Part shown: positions 44,069 to 52,412 of the stretch, in pieces | Layout of the letters: each line of letters begins with the position of its first letter | Numbering within the stretch: the first letter of the stretch is position 1 | From: Streptomyces xantholiticus | GTDB lineage: Bacteria; Actinomycetota; Actinomycetes; Streptomycetales; Streptomycetaceae | Length of the DNA stretch: 64,000 nt | Assembly (NCBI RefSeq): GCF_014651015.1 | Contig: NZ_BMWB01000002.1 | Span: 186,001-250,000 of the forward strand | Reading direction: 5' to 3' | The notes under the pieces: generated by a model | What the model saw: the letters and a program-made list of their open reading frames with translations, nothing else | Told to the model about the DNA's origin: nothing | The model's database searches: none | Translations under genes and position numbers: made by a program

Positions 44069-45733
44069 TCAGCCTCGTACGCGCCTTGCGACCGACGCCG
44101 CCAGCTTGCGGACCGCCTTGCGGGAGCGCTTCGGCAGCAGGCGCAGCGCCGCGCGGTAGACGCGCCGCGCACCCGTCGGCCGCGGCGGCGGTGCCGGGGC
44201 GGGCGCGGGCTCCTTCACGACCAGACGGAGCTGCTTCCCGGGGCCCGACCAGCCGGCGCTGACCGTACGGCCCGTGTCCCCCAGCGCTGTGCTCCCCACC
44301 GGTGTGCGCTGCTGGGTGTCGGCCGGGTTGAGCCGGGGACGGCGGCCGACACCGAGCGCCTGGGCGCCCAGCCAGACGTCGTACGAACCGGGCTGCAGCG
44401 GCTCGCCGCCCGCCAGCGTCCGCGGATCGAGGACGGCCTGGCCGTCCACCACCACCTGGCTGAGCCCGTCGCCGATCGCCTCCAGGCGCGGTACGAGGTC
44501 GCCCTGAGGGAACCACCAGATGTTGCGGGCCCGGTCGTGGACGAGCAGCTCGCCGTACGCGTACGACAGGGCGTCGGCGATCGGCAGCGTCCGCACTCCC
44601 GGGACGCCGTCGGTGAAGTCCGGGTCGAGGATGAACTCCCCGTCCTTCTCCAGCACTGCCAGAGGTGCGCCCGAGGGGCGGCGGAGCGTGAAACGGACCT
44701 TCATCGACAGGGCACCGTCCTCGCGCCAGCCGATGTCGGCCACGTCCAGGTGCGCCTTGACCTGCCGCACCCGGCGGGCCAGTTCGAGCAGGCCCTCGGG
44801 CTCGCCGTCCTCCAGCAGGGTGGCGCGCAGCTTCTGCACGGCGGGCATGCCCTCGCGCACGCCGGGCGGGAAGCACTCGCGGGCCACACCACGGGAGAGC
44901 TCGTACGACTCACGCCGCAGCTCGTCCTCGGCGTCGGTGATGAACGGCTCGCCGACCCGGACCATCGTCTCGACGCGGTAGAGCCTGCGCAGCAGCCGGT
45001 CCTGGAGTTCGCCCGGCTCGGTGGCGTCCTTGAGCGCCTCGATGATGAGGCGCAACCGCCGGTAGTGGTCGGCGAGGTCGAACGCGGCCCCGCTGTTGTT
45101 GCCGCCGTCCTCGCGCCGGTTCCAGAAGTAGCAGGGGTGGTCCGCGAGGACGGAGACGGTCTTGGCCAGCGGATAGGCCCGGACCATGAAGAGCAGGTCC
45201 TCCATGCGCCAGTAGCCCTCGGGGAAGCGGATGTCGTTCTCGACGAGGAACTGCCTGCGGAACAGCCGGTGTGCGGTCAGGGTCTCGATCAGGGGCGCGT
45301 CGGCGACCGTGCAGCGCTCCCGGTTGCGCTTGAAGATGTTGGACGGGCCGACCATCGTGCCGGCCATCTTGCCGAGCACGATGTCCGAACCGTTGCGCGA
45401 TGCCATCGCGTAGAGGCGTTCCAGCGCCTCGGGAGCCAGCACGTCGTCCTGGTCGACGAGCTGCACGTACTCGCCCCGGGCCATCTCGATGCCGACGTTG
45501 CGGGGCTTGCCGGGCCAGCCGGAGTTCTGCTGCGTGTGGACGCGCACGTTCGGATGCCGGGCGGCGAGCCGCTCGAGACGCTCCAGGGAGTCGTCCGTCG
45601 ACCCGTCGTCCACGTAGATGATCTCGTACTCGTCCTGACCGAGACTCTGCCCGGTCAGCGAGGGTGCGCATCGCTCGATGTACTCGCCCGCGTTGTAAAC
45701 GGGCACCACAATGCTGACTTTCAACGCTTTCAC
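44069..45733 (-). CDS. TarS-like GT2 glycosyltransferase (copy D)
   Basis: 554 residues from GTG at 45733, preceded by a GGGGGGG ribosome site. GT-A domain: VSIVVPVYNAGEYI, VDDGSTDDS, NSGWPGKPRN, metal motif VDQDD and MEDLLFMVRAY. The tail has YDVWLGAQALGVGRRPRLN and a basic C-terminus (KAVRKLAASVARRVRG). It is the nearest relative of copy C by eye (for example SLTGQSLGQDEYEIIYVDDG against SLLGQSLGADAYEVVYVDDG). It sits between rne and gene C; an extreme GC hairpin separates it from rne. Confidence 0.88.
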   Translation of the reverse strand: MKALKVSIVVPVYNAGEYIERCAPSLTGQSLGQDEYEIIYVDDGSTDDSLERLERLAARHPNVRVHTQQNSGWPGKPRNVGIEMARGEYVQLVDQDDVLAPEALERLYAMASRNGSDIVLGKMAGTMVGPSNIFKRNRERCTVADAPLIETLTAHRLFRRQFLVENDIRFPEGYWRMEDLLFMVRAYPLAKTVSVLADHPCYFWNRREDGGNNSGAAFDLADHYRRLRLIIEALKDATEPGELQDRLLRRLYRVETMVRVGEPFITDAEDELRRESYELSRGVARECFPPGVREGMPAVQKLRATLLEDGEPEGLLELARRVRQVKAHLDVADIGWREDGALSMKVRFTLRRPSGAPLAVLEKDGEFILDPDFTDGVPGVRTLPIADALSYAYGELLVHDRARNIWWFPQGDLVPRLEAIGDGLSQVVVDGQAVLDPRTLAGGEPLQPGSYDVWLGAQALGVGRRPRLNPADTQQRTPVGSTALGDTGRTVSAGWSGPGKQLRLVVKEPAPAPAPPPRPTGARRVYRAALRLLPKRSRKAVRKLAASVARRVRG

Positions 45734-45755
45734 CAGGTCCCCCCCAGTTTTCCTG

Positions 45756-45801
45756 CCACCGGCGGTGGGGCCCCCCCCCCCGGGGGCCCCACCGCCGGTG
45801 G
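45756..45801 (-). terminator. 20-bp GC hairpin after rne, with an 11-C tract
   Basis: Arms 45756-45775 and 45782-45801 are exact complements (start CCACCGGCGGTGGGGCCCCC) with a C6 loop, giving 11 consecutive C on the plus strand. It lies 11 bp past the rne stop and 22 bp upstream of the copy D start. Confidence 0.85.
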
Positions 45802-45812
45802 TGATGCTGTTC

Positions 45813-48800
45813 CTACGCCTCTGACGTACTCGACGAGACGCCCGGAGCCGACGCCTGCTCGGCGGCCACGGCCTTCTTGGAGGCCTTCTTCGCCGTCGTC
45901 TTCTTCGCAGTCGTCTTCTTGGCCGCGGTCTTCTTGGCCGCCGCCTTCTTCGCGGTGGCCTTCTTGGCGGTCTTGCGAGCCGCCTTCTTGGCCGCCGGGG
46001 CCGGAGCCTCGGTCTCGTCGGCCTTCGGGGCCTCGGCCTCCGGCTCCGCGGCCTTGGGCTCGGCGGCCTTGGGCTCGGCGGCCTTGGGCTCGGCGGCGAC
46101 CACGACGACCGCGGCCTCCTCGGCGCCCGACGGCGAACCGGCGGGAGCCGTCACCTTGCGGGTCACCCGGCGGCGCGCACGCGGCGGAGCCGCGACCGGC
46201 GCCTCCTCGGCGGCGGGGGCGGGGGCCGCCTCCGCCGGCTCGGGCTGCGGCTCGGCCGGCTCCTTGACGGTCGTCTCCACGACGGTCGGCTCGGACGTCA
46301 CGGGCGGGCCCGCCGGAGCGGACACCTTCCGCGTCGCCCTGCGGCGGGTACGGCCCGCGGGGGCGGCCTCCTCCGCCGGCGCGGCCGGCTCGGGCTCGGC
46401 AACCGGCTCGACGGGCGCGGGAGCCGCGGCCTGTACCTCGGCGGCCGGAGGCTCCGCGGCCTTCGGCGCGCCGGCCGGGGCCGACACCTTGCGGGTGGCC
46501 CGGCGACGACCGCGTCCGCGCGAGGCGGCCGCCTCCGCCTCGGCCACGCTGCTGTACAGCTCCTCGTCCGGTACGAACTCGGGCTCCTCGAGCGCCACGG
46601 GCACCGCCACCTCGGCGGCGACCTCCGCCTCGGTCTCGGTCTCGATGGCCTCCTGCTGCGGCTCCGCCTGCTCCTGAGCACCGCCACGGCCGCGCTTCTT
46701 CGAGCGCTTGCCGCCACCGCCGACCGACGAAGGCTGCTCCATGTGCACGATCACGCCACGGCCGTTGCAGTGGACACAGGTCTCCGAGAAGGACTCCAGC
46801 AGGCCCTGACCGACGCGCTTGCGGGTCATCTGGACCAGGCCCAGCGACGTCACCTCGGCGACCTGGTGCTTGGTCCGGTCCCGGCCCAGGCACTCCAGCA
46901 GCCGCCGCATGACCAGGTCCCGGTTGGACTCCAGCACCATGTCGATGAAGTCGACCACGACGATGCCGCCGAGGTCGCGCAGCCGCAGCTGGCGCACGAT
47001 CTCCTCGGCCGCCTCCAGGTTGTTCCTGGTGACGGTCTCCTCGAGGTTGCCGCCCTGGCCGGTGAACTTACCGGTGTTGACGTCGACCACGATCATGGCC
47101 TCGGTCTTGTCGATCACCAGCGAGCCGCCGCTCGGCAGCCAGACCTTGCGGTCCAGCGCCTTCATCAGCTGCTCGTCGATCCGGTGAACCGCGAAGACGT
47201 CGGTCTCGCTGGTCCAGCGCTGCAGCCGGTCCGCGAGATCGGGCGCCACGTGCGAGACGTAGCCGTGGATGGTCTCCCAAGCCTCGTCACCGCTGACGAC
47301 GACCTTGGAGAAGTCCTCGTTGAAGATGTCGCGGACGACACGGACGGTCATGTCCGGCTCGCCGTAGAGCAGCGTCGGCGCGTTGCCGCTCTTCGCCTTC
47401 TTCTGGATGTCCTCCCACTGCGCCTGCAGACGCTCGACGTCGCGGCGCAGCTCGTCCTCGCTCGCACCCTCGGCGGCGGTGCGCACGATGACACCGGCGT
47501 CCTCGGGGACGATCTTCTTGAGGATGGTCTTCAGACGCGCGCGCTCGGTGTCGGGCAGCTTGCGGCTGATGCCGGTCATCGAGCCCTCGGGCACGTAGAC
47601 CAGGTAGCGGCCGGGCAGGGACACCTGGCTGGTGAGGCGGGCGCCCTTGTGACCGATCGGGTCCTTGGTCACCTGGACCAGTACCGACTGGCCGGACTTG
47701 AGGGCGGCCTCGATTCGACGGGGGCCGCCCGCCATGCCCAGCGCCTCGAAGTTCACCTCACCGGCGTACAGGACCGCGTTGCGGCCCTTGCCGATGTCGA
47801 CGAACGCGGCCTCCATGGACGGCAGGACGTTCTGGACCTTGCCCAGGTAGACGTTGCCGACGTAGCTGGTGGCCTGCTCCTTGTTGACGTAGTGCTCGAC
47901 GAGCACGTTGTCCTCGAGGACGCCGATCTGGGTGCGCTCGCCGCTCTGGCGGACGACCATGACGCGCTCGACGGCCTCGCGGCGCGCCAGGAACTCCGCC
48001 TCGGTGATGATCGGCACCCGGCGGCGGCCCTGCTCGCGGCCTTCGCGGCGGCGCTGCTTCTTCGCCTCAAGACGGGTCGAGCCCTTGATGGACTGGACCT
48101 CGTCGCTCGGCTCCTCCTTCTTGCGGGGCTCGCGGACCTTGACGACCGTACGCTCCGGGTCGTCGGCGACCTCCTCGCCCTCGGCGGCGTCACCGCTGCG
48201 ACGGCGGCGACGACGACGGCGACGGCTGCTGCTGGTGCCGGCCGCCGACGGAGTCTCCGTCTCGGCCTCTTCGTCTTCCTCGCCCTCGTCGTGGGCGCCC
48301 TCGTCCTCGGCGCCGGCTTCCTCTGCCTGCTCCTCCGCGGCCTCGTCCGCCTCCGCGGCCTCACCACGGCGACGACGGCGGCCTCCGCGACGGCGACGGC
48401 GCGACGGACGATCCTCGTACTCGTCCTGCTCCTCGCCCTCCTCGGCCTCCGCCTGCTCGGGCTCCGTCTCGTCCTCGGCCGGGGCGGCCTCCGCGACCGG
48501 CGCCTCGACGGGCTCCACGGGCTCACCGCGACGGCGGCGGCGACGGCGGCCCGTCTGCTCGGGGGCGGCGGCCTCGGCCGTCTCCTCTTCCTCCTGCGGC
48601 TCCGGGCGGCTCGCGGCAGCGGCAGCGGCCGTCTCCGGAGTCTGGAACATCGGCTCGGCGAAGACCGGCGCCTGGAAGGTGGGCACGGCCGGCCGCCCGC
48701 CACGACCGCCGCGGGCGGGCGTCTCCTCGGCCTGCTCGACAGGCTGCGACGTGAACCGGGGCGACACCGTGCGGCGGCGCGTACGGCCCCGGGTCGCGGC

Positions 48801-50087
48801 CTTCTCCGCAGCCGCGACCTCCACCTCCTCGGAGGCGATCTGGGCGACGGCGCTCTCGGGCAGGCTCTCGCCCGCGTCCGCCATGTCCTCGTCGGCCGCC
48901 TCAGGCGCGGCGGCGACAGTGGCCTTGCGTGCGGCCCGGCGACGGGTGCGCGGCGCAGGCACCTCCTCCTCGTCGGCCGGGGCGGGCTCGGCCTCGACCG
49001 GCCGGGCGTCCTCTGCGGTCTCGGTCGGGGGGGCACCGGCGGGTGCGGAAGCGCGGCGGCGCGTACGGCGGCGCGCGGGCGCCTCCTCGGCCGCCTCGGC
49101 CTCGGGCTCCTCGACCTCGGGCTCCTCACCGACGGCGGCCTCGACGGCCTCCTCCTCGACGGCCTCCTCCTCGGCGGCCTCGGTCACGGCGGCCTCGACG
49201 GCCTTCGGCGCACCGGCCGGCGCGGAAGCGCGGCGACGGGTGCGGCGGGGGGCGGCGCTCTCCACCGTGGCGGGCTCAAGTGCCTCTTCGGGGGCCTCGT
49301 CGGCCGCGGTAGCGGACTCCGTCCCTGCGGCCTCGCCGCTCAGGGGCTCCGCGGTGCTCGGCGCGCCGGCCGGAGCGGTGGCCTTACGGGTCGCACGACG
49401 ACGCCGCGGCGCAGGCGCATCAGCCTCAACCGGCTCAGCGGCCTCATCGGACACACCACCGGTGACTACGGCCTCCGACTCCACAGCCTCCGCCGCCTGC
49501 GGCGAACCGGCCGGAGCCGTCGCCTTACGGGTCGCACGACGACGTGTACGCGGCGCGGCCGCCTCCGGCTCCTCAGCTGCAACGGCCTCGGCCGAAGCAG
49601 CGACAGCCGGCGCACCCGCGGGAGCGGACGCACGACGACGGCGCGCCGCAGGCGCATCAGCCTCAACCGGCACAGCGGCCTCGTCGGACACACCACCAGT
49701 GACTACGGCCTCCGACTCCACAGCCTCCGCCGCCTGCGGCGAACCGGCCGGAGCCGTCACCTTGCGCGTGGCGCGGCGACGCGCACGCGGCGCATCGGTG
49801 ACGGCCTGTGCCACCTGGGCGGCCTCGGCGGCCGCCGGCTCCGCGGGCGCCTCTTCGGCAGCCTCGTCGGAGCCTTCCACCACGGCGCCCACTGCGGCCA
49901 CGGCCGGAATCACGGCCTCGGCGGCCTGCACCTGGGCGGCCCCTTCTGCGGCCTCGGCCGTCTGCGGAGCACCAGCCGGACGCGACGCGGCGCGGCGCCT
50001 GCGGCGCGGCGGCAGTGTGTCGCTCGGGCTGTTGTTGTGGTCTTCGTTGTTGTTACCGGCAGTGCCGGATTCGGTCTGCTCGAGCAT
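45813..50087 (-). CDS. rne: Ribonuclease E/G with long disordered arms
   Basis: Single-strand endoribonuclease that starts mRNA decay and matures stable RNAs. 1424 residues from ATG at 50087 (MLEQTESGTAGNNNEDHNN), GGGAG upstream. The catalytic core sits in the middle (about residues 690-1120): the S1 domain NVYLGKVQNVLPSMEAAFVDIGKG, the metal-binding aspartates in MIVVDVNTGKF and VVVDFIDM, and the zinc-link CVHCNGRG. Before it lie about 670 Ala/Glu/Arg-rich residues with repeated RRRRASAPAGAP-type units. After it lies an acidic/basic arm ending in a histone-H1-like run of KKTAAKKTTAKK. A central catalytic domain with two arms is the known Streptomyces RNase ES layout. Confidence 0.96.
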   Translation of the reverse strand: MLEQTESGTAGNNNEDHNNSPSDTLPPRRRRRAASRPAGAPQTAEAAEGAAQVQAAEAVIPAVAAVGAVVEGSDEAAEEAPAEPAAAEAAQVAQAVTDAPRARRRATRKVTAPAGSPQAAEAVESEAVVTGGVSDEAAVPVEADAPAARRRRASAPAGAPAVAASAEAVAAEEPEAAAPRTRRRATRKATAPAGSPQAAEAVESEAVVTGGVSDEAAEPVEADAPAPRRRRATRKATAPAGAPSTAEPLSGEAAGTESATAADEAPEEALEPATVESAAPRRTRRRASAPAGAPKAVEAAVTEAAEEEAVEEEAVEAAVGEEPEVEEPEAEAAEEAPARRRTRRRASAPAGAPPTETAEDARPVEAEPAPADEEEVPAPRTRRRAARKATVAAAPEAADEDMADAGESLPESAVAQIASEEVEVAAAEKAATRGRTRRRTVSPRFTSQPVEQAEETPARGGRGGRPAVPTFQAPVFAEPMFQTPETAAAAAASRPEPQEEEETAEAAAPEQTGRRRRRRRGEPVEPVEAPVAEAAPAEDETEPEQAEAEEGEEQDEYEDRPSRRRRRGGRRRRRGEAAEADEAAEEQAEEAGAEDEGAHDEGEEDEEAETETPSAAGTSSSRRRRRRRRRSGDAAEGEEVADDPERTVVKVREPRKKEEPSDEVQSIKGSTRLEAKKQRRREGREQGRRRVPIITEAEFLARREAVERVMVVRQSGERTQIGVLEDNVLVEHYVNKEQATSYVGNVYLGKVQNVLPSMEAAFVDIGKGRNAVLYAGEVNFEALGMAGGPRRIEAALKSGQSVLVQVTKDPIGHKGARLTSQVSLPGRYLVYVPEGSMTGISRKLPDTERARLKTILKKIVPEDAGVIVRTAAEGASEDELRRDVERLQAQWEDIQKKAKSGNAPTLLYGEPDMTVRVVRDIFNEDFSKVVVSGDEAWETIHGYVSHVAPDLADRLQRWTSETDVFAVHRIDEQLMKALDRKVWLPSGGSLVIDKTEAMIVVDVNTGKFTGQGGNLEETVTRNNLEAAEEIVRQLRLRDLGGIVVVDFIDMVLESNRDLVMRRLLECLGRDRTKHQVAEVTSLGLVQMTRKRVGQGLLESFSETCVHCNGRGVIVHMEQPSSVGGGGKRSKKRGRGGAQEQAEPQQEAIETETEAEVAAEVAVPVALEEPEFVPDEELYSSVAEAEAAASRGRGRRRATRKVSAPAGAPKAAEPPAAEVQAAAPAPVEPVAEPEPAAPAEEAAPAGRTRRRATRKVSAPAGPPVTSEPTVVETTVKEPAEPQPEPAEAAPAPAAEEAPVAAPPRARRRVTRKVTAPAGSPSGAEEAAVVVVAAEPKAAEPKAAEPKAAEPEAEAPKADETEAPAPAAKKAARKTAKKATAKKAAAKKTAAKKTTAKKTTAKKASKKAVAAEQASAPGVSSSTSEA
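49411..49521 (-). repeat. 111-bp direct repeat in rne, copy 1 (copy 2 at 49648-49758)
   Basis: Two 111-bp segments, starts 237 bp apart, differ at about three positions. Each encodes an acidic linker and an APAGSPQ unit in the N-terminal arm. Confidence 0.85.
49648..49758 (-). repeat. 111-bp direct repeat in rne, copy 2
   Basis: Near-identical to 49411-49521; the 237-bp offset equals 79 codons, keeping the reading frame. Confidence 0.85.
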
Positions 50088-50320
50088 GCGGGCGGTTCTC
50101 CCGTCACGCTCCCGGGCGCCGCGCCTGGTTCCGGTCCGGCAGCGGCCCGCGTGATGTGCGCGGTGCCGCCGTCCGGGGCGCGGGCGCCGCACGGGAGCTG
50201 ATGTCTGGCTCGCCGGTTCCCTACGCGATGTACGCACGGCCTGGCGAAAGTCTTCTGTGTCATCGCGCGGCCCGACCCAGGTGGCTCCCGAGTACAAGAG
50301 CCGCGCTACGACGACCGTCC

Positions 50321-51142
50321 TTACGCGGCGGGACCTTCCGGCGCCGTCGCAGAAGCGGTCCCGGCGGCCGTGGGTGGAGCGGCCGGGGCTGCCTCGCGGT
50401 CGGGCGCGAGCGGGTCGGTCACCGTGCCGGACTCCTCGTCGAAGAGCCCCTGCGCCAGCCTGGTCACCGCTGCGGGGACCGGCGGCGCCAGGTCGGCCAC
50501 AGCTCGGAGACCGGACAGGACGTCGTCGGGTCGCACGGCAGGTGTCACGTGCCGAACAACCAGGCGCAGTATCGCACAGGGCCCCTGCCCGGTCCTATCG
50601 GACGCCGAGGGAGCCGCCCGGAGGTCGGCCACCGCACCGCGGGCGTCGAAGGTGCGCATGCCGTTCTTCGTCTTCCGCTGGACCTCGACGGTCTCGGCGG
50701 CGAGAAAGGCGGCCACGGCGCTCTCGGCGTCCGCGGGCTCGACACCGTCCAGGCGCAGCTCCCACACGGAGGCGGTGAGCCGGTCGGCGAGTCCCGAGGT
50801 GCGGGCTTCGACGGCATCGGTGATGTCGAGACCGGTCGGCAGCGACTCGTCGAGCAGTTCGCGCAGCTTGTCCGGGTCGCGGTGGTCGGTGAGGGCGATC
50901 TCCAGGTATTCGGCCTCGCTGCCGGTGCCGGTGGGTGCGGCATTGGCATACGACACCTTCGGGTGCGGGGTGAAGCCCGCCGAGTACGCCATGGGCACCT
51001 CGGCGCGCCGCAGCGCCCGCTCGAAGGCGCGCTGGAAGTCACGATGGCTGGTGAACCGGAGGCGGCCGCGCTTGGTGTAGCGCAGTCGGATGCGCTGCAC
51101 CGCGGGTGCGGGCGGCGGGCCTTCGGGCTGTCGCTTGCCCAG
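50321..51142 (-). CDS. TIGR03936/DUF2344 radical-SAM-linked protein
   Basis: About 273 residues of the TIGR03936 family, partner of the TIGR03960 radical SAM protein encoded 1.5 kb upstream; in many bacteria the two are fused. Typical core: RIRLRYTKRGRLRFTSHRDFQRAFERALRRAEVPMAYSAGF. The start is unusual. Relatives begin MGKRQPEGP, and here that first codon is CTG (51142) with a strong GAGGAG 8 nt upstream. A GTG at 51181 with GAGGG is the nearest standard choice. The C-terminus is an Ala/Pro-rich tail. Function is unknown, perhaps tRNA or ribosome modification. Confidence 0.85.
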   Translation of the reverse strand: MGKRQPEGPPPAPAVQRIRLRYTKRGRLRFTSHRDFQRAFERALRRAEVPMAYSAGFTPHPKVSYANAAPTGTGSEAEYLEIALTDHRDPDKLRELLDESLPTGLDITDAVEARTSGLADRLTASVWELRLDGVEPADAESAVAAFLAAETVEVQRKTKNGMRTFDARGAVADLRAAPSASDRTGQGPCAILRLVVRHVTPAVRPDDVLSGLRAVADLAPPVPAAVTRLAQGLFDEESGTVTDPLAPDREAAPAAPPTAAGTASATAPEGPAA

Positions 51143-51224
51143 TGGTTCTTCTCCTCGGTGTGGAGCGGGCGCGGGTGGCACGCCGCCCTCAACGTGTAAG
51201 GGTGCTCCCCGGGGGCCGACCGGT

Positions 51225-52412
51225 TCACCCCTGCTGGTGCAGGGAGATCTCGGGTTCGGCCGCCGCGCCGGGAACGGTCTGTATTTGTTGTCTGCCACCC
51301 AGGTTACGCGCCTGACCGTTGGGGCCCGCCACGGACTGCGGCTCCCGGGGTGTGCCGATGAGCGCCCGCCAGGCGTCACGCCGTGCCTGGCGCACCGTTT
51401 CACGAGCCGAGGCGAGCGCCGCGCGGGTCGCTCGGCCGGTCTGCACGGCGGCGTTGGCGGCAGGGCGCCACAGGGCGTCGCGTACGAAGTGCCCGAGGGG
51501 GGTGCACACCTCGCGGTAGCACCAGCGTGCGGGGCGGCCGACCAGGTTCCGGGCGAGCCACTTCAGGCACCGGCCGACCGCGCGGGAGACGTATCCGGCG
51601 ATGCGCCAGGCCACGCCGACCGCCGACGCGATCTCCCGGCCGACGGGAGCGAGGACGTACCGGTACAGCCAGACCACGGGCGCCACGAGCAGCGTCCTGA
51701 CCAACCAGACGGAGCCCCGCCAAAGCCTCTCCATCAGCCAGGCGATGCCGTGCCCGAGCGGGGTGAGCAGCTGCCGGTACACCCACACGACCGGCACCAC
51801 CAACCCGTACCTCACCACCGGCACCACCACGTACCGCCAAAGCGCCACCCAAGGCCAGTAGAACAACGCCCTGACCAACCACGCCAGAGCCGCGACGACG
51901 CCGTGCCCGAGCGGGGTGAGCAGTTGCCGGTACACCCACGTCACGGGGGCGACGAGCAGGCGCTCCACCAGCCAGGCGATGCCGTGCCCGAGCGGGGTGA
52001 GCAGCTGCCGGTACACCCACACGACCGGCACCACCAACCCGTACGTCACCACCGGCACCACCACGTACCGCCAAAGCGCCACCCAGGGCCAGTAGAACAA
52101 CGCCTTGCCGATGGCGGCCGCCAGCCGTGCCAGGGCGAGCGCCACGGGCGTGACCACCTTCTCGAAGACCCAGCCCAGCGCCCGCCCCAGCGGCCTCAGG
52201 AGCACCCGCTCGACGGCCCGGCCACAGAGCACGAGGACGTCCCAGACCATCCGCACGGGGATGACGACGAGCACCACGACGACGCGCACCGGGATCCGGA
52301 TGACCTGCACGAGGCAGCCGTCCCCCGGCTCGTAATCCTTCGGCGCCATGTGCGCGCCGTGGCGCCGTGCGGCGGTAGCCGGCGACGGCTTCTCCAAGTC
52401 CATGTCAGACAT
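51225..52412 (-). CDS. Repetitive hydrophobic membrane protein
   Basis: 395 residues from ATG at 52412; ATG at 52403, one base after the stop of the upstream frame (TGACATG), is equally likely. Neither has a good ribosome site. Most of the protein is built from variants of VVPVVWVYRQLLTPLGHGIAW and FYWPWVALWRYVVVPVV, rich in Val, Trp, Tyr and Arg, so a series of short membrane-embedded or amphipathic helices. The underlying DNA contains a 135-bp near-perfect duplication. The last 80 residues are soluble. I do not recognise the family; it lies between TIGR03936 and TIGR03960. Confidence 0.75.
   Translation of the reverse strand: MSDMDLEKPSPATAARRHGAHMAPKDYEPGDGCLVQVIRIPVRVVVVLVVIPVRMVWDVLVLCGRAVERVLLRPLGRALGWVFEKVVTPVALALARLAAAIGKALFYWPWVALWRYVVVPVVTYGLVVPVVWVYRQLLTPLGHGIAWLVERLLVAPVTWVYRQLLTPLGHGVVAALAWLVRALFYWPWVALWRYVVVPVVRYGLVVPVVWVYRQLLTPLGHGIAWLMERLWRGSVWLVRTLLVAPVVWLYRYVLAPVGREIASAVGVAWRIAGYVSRAVGRCLKWLARNLVGRPARWCYREVCTPLGHFVRDALWRPAANAAVQTGRATRAALASARETVRQARRDAWRALIGTPREPQSVAGPNGQARNLGGRQQIQTVPGAAAEPEISLHQQG
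51736..51870 (-). repeat. 135-bp direct repeat, copy 1
   Basis: Matches 51970-52104 at about 133 of 135 positions; the offset is 234 bp (78 codons). A third, shorter copy (about 40 bp) lies at 51900-51938. Confidence 0.9.
51970..52104 (-). repeat. 135-bp direct repeat, copy 2
   Basis: Near-identical to 51736-51870; the difference positions seen are a C/G and an A/G change. Confidence 0.9.

Noticed and set aside
23758..45733. Genomic island carried by a mobile element
   Set aside because: No integrase, transposase, att-site repeat or tRNA junction was found at either edge; GC stays high in most genes.
46743..50201. An 1152-codon plus-strand frame opposite rne
   Set aside because: Leu/Gly/Arg repeats only, generated by the complement of Ala/Glu-rich rne arms.
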